Shown: positions 3,803 through 6,035 of the stretch, one piece after another
Layout of the letters: each line of letters starts with the position of its first letter
How positions within the stretch are numbered: position 1 is the stretch's first letter
DNA from: Thermoplasmatales archaeon
GTDB lineage: Archaea > Thermoplasmatota > E2 > UBA202 > DSCA01
DNA length: 6,035 nucleotides
Assembly (NCBI GenBank): GCA_011049295.1
Contig: DSCA01000176.1
Coordinates: forward strand, 1-6,035
Direction of reading: 5' to 3'
Translations under genes and position numbers: made by a program
The notes under the pieces: model-generated
Told to the model about the DNA's origin: nothing
Database searches by the model: none
Seen by the model: only the letters and a program-made list of their open reading frames with translations

Positions 3803-6035
3803 ATGAAGCGAGGGGTCGGGATTGCGCTACTTGTAGTGATATCTCTTTTGGCAGTGGGTATTCTCTCCATGGGAGATGTGCACCGCCGCGGGGGCCAGGT
3901 GCAGGCCATGCCGGTACCGGAAGGAAAACTCATTTTTGTGGATGACGACTTTACGGACGACCCACCCAATCACAAGTGGGACTCCATCACCAAGGCGCTG
4001 AATGACGCCGATGACGGAGACGTCATCTTTGTGTTCAACGGCAGATACGAAGAAAACATCTTCGTGGGCCACTCCGTGCACCTGCTGGGAGGGTCACAGG
4101 CCAACGTGGTCATCGACGGCGGAAGCGCCCTGTATGCCGTCAACCTGCTGGCAGACGGCATCATCTTTGAAAACGTGACCGTCACCAACGGTCAGACCGG
4201 CATTTACGTTGCCAACGGCTATAAAAACATCAACATCTCCCGTTGCACAGTCACCGGGAGTGCCCGCGGCCTGGACATCAGGACCAGCCATATCACCGTT
4301 GCCAACTGCACGATTTCCGATGTTCACACCGCCATAAGGTGGGAGGGCTCCTACAATATTATCGCCGACACCGTCATCACCGAGGTGGACTGGGGCGTAA
4401 GGGCTCATGACTCCGAGCATGGCACCATCGAGGGCGTGGAGGCCCGCAATGTAGAGAACAAGAGCATCGTGCTGGAGAGCTCGGAAAACATGACGGTGAG
4501 GAACTGCCTCCTCCATGATTCATTCACCGGAATATGGCTTGAAGACGCCCATCATAACCTCATCTCTACCTGCGACATCCACGGCAACAAAATCGGCATC
4601 CGGCTGGACGGCGCCACGCACAACCACATCGCCAGCTGCGCTCTCTCCCACAACTTGGGGTGCGGCGTTTACGCCGAGGACTCCTACTTCAACGTTATTC
4701 ATCACAACAACTTCCTGGGCAACGGCATCCATGCCTACGACACGGGGCTCAACCACTGGAACACCAGCATCGGCAACTACTGGGATGACTACACGGGGAG
4801 CGACGAAGACGGCAACGGCATCGGGGACATCCCCTACCTGCTGGGGGGCAATTCCGACCATCGTCCCCTGGCTCACGTCATCAGCGACCCCCCCTCCTAC
4901 GTGTGGGTGGACGACGATTTCAATGCCAGCAGCCCCGGATGGCAGATTGACCACTTTGCCGGCATCCAGGCGGGAGTTGCAGCGGCGGCCCCCGGGGGCA
5001 CGGTGTACGTGTACAACGGCTCCTACGGCGAAGGGCTCAACATTACCGTCCCCCTGACGGTGCGGGGGGAACCGGGAGCCACCCTTGCCGCGGGCCAGGA
5101 CGGGGTGTTCATAACGGCCTCCGACGTTGAGCTGACCGGTCTCAGCATCACCGCATACCAGAACGGCATCAAGGTGCAGCAGGCCCACAACATCCTCATC
5201 CATGACTGCCACGTGAGCCAGGCCGTATTCGGCCTCTACCTGGTGCATACCGCTGACTGCTCGGTGACCACCAGCAGTTTCTTCGGCAACACCAAGGGCA
5301 TATACCTGTTCAATGCCACCTCGACCCTCATCTCCGGCACCCGCATCCACAACAACTCCTACTTCGGCGTGGAGCTGGGCCACGGCTCCTCGGGCAACGT
5401 GCTGAGCGACTGCCACCTCGCCGACAACGCCAACTACGGCCTGTACGCCATGCACAACACCGCAGACAACGCTGTCTATCACAACAACTTCATAAACAAC
5501 GGGGCCTACGACGCCGGGGCCAACGTGTGGGGCGGACTGCGCCGGGAGGTACTGGGCAACTACTGGAGCCGGCATGACGGCCCGGATGCCGACCACGACG
5601 GCATGATTGACCATGCCTATGCCATCCCGGGCGGAGATGCAGTGGACTGGTTTCCGCTCAAAAACAGAATTTCCGACTCGCCTGCTTTCGTATGGGTCAA
5701 TCCCGGTTTCGCTCCTTCCGGTCCGGGCTGGAGCGGTGACCACTTCACCACCCTCAGTGAGGCCGTTGCTGCCCTCCAGACGGGGGGTGGCTGCTACGTG
5801 TTTGCCGGTTCCTACCACGACAGGGTGATAATCAATCAGTCCATTTGGATGACCGGGGAAGACCCCGTCAACACCACGATTTCCGGAGACGGCGGAGGTG
5901 CCCTGGTGATTTCCGGCGGAGGGGCAAGGGTCGAGCGGCTGGGGGTGCACGATTGCTGGAATGACGCCGGAGTGTACATCAGCGGGGACGACGTGCTGCT
6001 GGCCAACTGCTCTCTATATGATAATTACTACGGAG
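3803..6035 (+). CDS. Exported NosD-like right-handed beta-helix (PbH1 repeat) surface protein (partial, 3' end outside window)
   Basis: The first 744 residues of a large envelope or secreted protein are present, and the frame is open at the right edge. A hydrophobic segment at about residues 5-23 after MKRG is a signal peptide or anchor. The rest is built of beta-helix coils of about 22 residues, of the type NxIxxCxIxxNxxGIxL, as in NosD/pectin-lyase-fold families. The coils form larger modules, each opened by a VDDDF-type strand and a helix-plus-strand block ending in NGxYxE, and each closed by NYW plus an acidic loop and a short PL segment: module 1 is residues 46-356, module 2 is 369-619 and module 3 starts at 632. 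The closing loops DEDGNGIGD (334-342) and DADHDGMID (595-603) resemble EF-hand/dockerin calcium loops. Cysteines recur at the same coil position, and I count 14 N-glycosylation sequons. Related proteins are often annotated as copper-binding NosD, but no nos genes are nearby, so a structural, adhesive or glycan-binding role is likelier. No lyase active site is recognisable. Confidence 0.88.
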   Translation, partial: MKRGVGIALLVVISLLAVGILSMGDVHRRGGQVQAMPVPEGKLIFVDDDFTDDPPNHKWDSITKALNDADDGDVIFVFNGRYEENIFVGHSVHLLGGSQANVVIDGGSALYAVNLLADGIIFENVTVTNGQTGIYVANGYKNINISRCTVTGSARGLDIRTSHITVANCTISDVHTAIRWEGSYNIIADTVITEVDWGVRAHDSEHGTIEGVEARNVENKSIVLESSENMTVRNCLLHDSFTGIWLEDAHHNLISTCDIHGNKIGIRLDGATHNHIASCALSHNLGCGVYAEDSYFNVIHHNNFLGNGIHAYDTGLNHWNTSIGNYWDDYTGSDEDGNGIGDIPYLLGGNSDHRPLAHVISDPPSYVWVDDDFNASSPGWQIDHFAGIQAGVAAAAPGGTVYVYNGSYGEGLNITVPLTVRGEPGATLAAGQDGVFITASDVELTGLSITAYQNGIKVQQAHNILIHDCHVSQAVFGLYLVHTADCSVTTSSFFGNTKGIYLFNATSTLISGTRIHNNSYFGVELGHGSSGNVLSDCHLADNANYGLYAMHNTADNAVYHNNFINNGAYDAGANVWGGLRREVLGNYWSRHDGPDADHDGMIDHAYAIPGGDAVDWFPLKNRISDSPAFVWVNPGFAPSGPGWSGDHFTTLSEAVAALQTGGGCYVFAGSYHDRVIINQSIWMTGEDPVNTTISGDGGGALVISGGGARVERLGVHDCWNDAGVYISGDDVLLANCSLYDNYYG
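3938..4870 (+). repeat. Beta-helix module 1 (protein-level repeat)
   Basis: Residues 46-356 start with VDDDF and the NGRYEE block and end with NYWDDY, the acidic loop and HRPL. It is the longest module, with about ten coils, and holds the clearest cysteine ladder (C148, C169, C235, C257, C279). Similarity to the next modules is visible in protein and only weak in DNA, so the duplication is old. Confidence 0.7.
4907..5659 (+). repeat. Beta-helix module 2 (protein-level repeat)
   Basis: Residues 369-619 start with VDDDF and the NGSYGE block and end with NYWSRH, the loop DADHDGMID and DWFPL. It is about 60 residues shorter than module 1, so it has lost, or never had, two to three coils. Its cysteine ladder is patchier (C469, C486, C537). 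Confidence 0.7.
5696..6035 (+). repeat. Beta-helix module 3, cut by the window edge (protein-level repeat)
   Basis: From residue 632 the opening block repeats as VNPGF, PGWSGDHF and AGSYHD. The acidic DDDF of modules 1 and 2 has become NPGF, so this copy has diverged at its entry strand. PGW and DHF match module 2 more closely than module 1. Coils follow to the window edge, with C718 and C736 again at the ladder position. Confidence 0.65.

Noticed and set aside
4520..5950. 476-codon open frame on the minus strand opposite the beta-helix gene
   Set aside because: It is exactly in codon register with the sense gene, so a stop arises only where the sense strand uses TTA, CTA or TCA, all rare in this GC-rich gene. 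The protein is a valine/glycine/histidine-rich composition without recognisable motifs, while the sense frame has a signal peptide and clear repeats.
3803..6035. Reading the beta-helix gene as the NosD of a nitrous oxide reductase cluster
   Set aside because: No nosZ, nosF, nosY or nosL is in the window. The modular layout with acidic loops is that of broad archaeal surface proteins, where the NosD label comes only from the shared beta-helix fold.
1..6035. Search for CRISPR repeats, tRNA or rRNA genes, insertion-sequence ends and defence or toxin genes
   Set aside because: No direct-repeat array, cloverleaf-like sequence, transposase motif or terminal inverted repeats were seen, and the four genes leave only 76 and 132 non-coding bases between them.

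Overview
The window reads as a piece of a GC-rich archaeal chromosome, most likely euryarchaeal and possibly Thermoplasmata-like. The grounds are an archaeal-type phosphopantetheine adenylyltransferase, an archaeal-clade RNase J, TATA-type promoters placed for leaderless transcripts, and a long NosD-like beta-helix surface protein of a kind common in archaea. The lineage is inferred; there is no rRNA or other strong marker here.

Layout: four genes account for about 96% of the bases. (1) Bases 1-724, minus strand: the 5' part of a coaD-type gene fused in frame to a DUF84/YjjX-type non-canonical purine NTPase; it runs off the left edge. (2) Bases 801-2339, plus strand: an exported calcineurin-like metallophosphoesterase with a complete metal-binding motif set between two beta-rich flanking regions. 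(3) Bases 2336-3670, minus strand: a full-length RNase J. (4) Bases 3803-6035, plus strand: an exported, modular, NosD-like right-handed beta-helix protein, open at the right edge.

The gene pairs alternate: divergent (1/2, 76 bp apart), convergent (2/3, with stop codons overlapping inside one CTAG), divergent (3/4, 132 bp apart). Every gene therefore has its own promoter and there is no operon. Genes 1 and 3 are cytoplasmic housekeeping functions (CoA synthesis with nucleotide-pool cleaning, and RNA decay). Genes 2 and 4 are cell-envelope or secreted proteins. No shared pathway is evident.

I found no CRISPR array, tRNA, rRNA, insertion sequence or defence system, and nothing that amounts to a new multi-gene system. 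The items most worth a second look are the CoaD-NTPase fusion, an inverted repeat bracketing the RNase J TATA box, the tail-to-tail overlapping stops, and the modular, cysteine-laddered beta-helix protein with EF-hand-like loops closing its modules.
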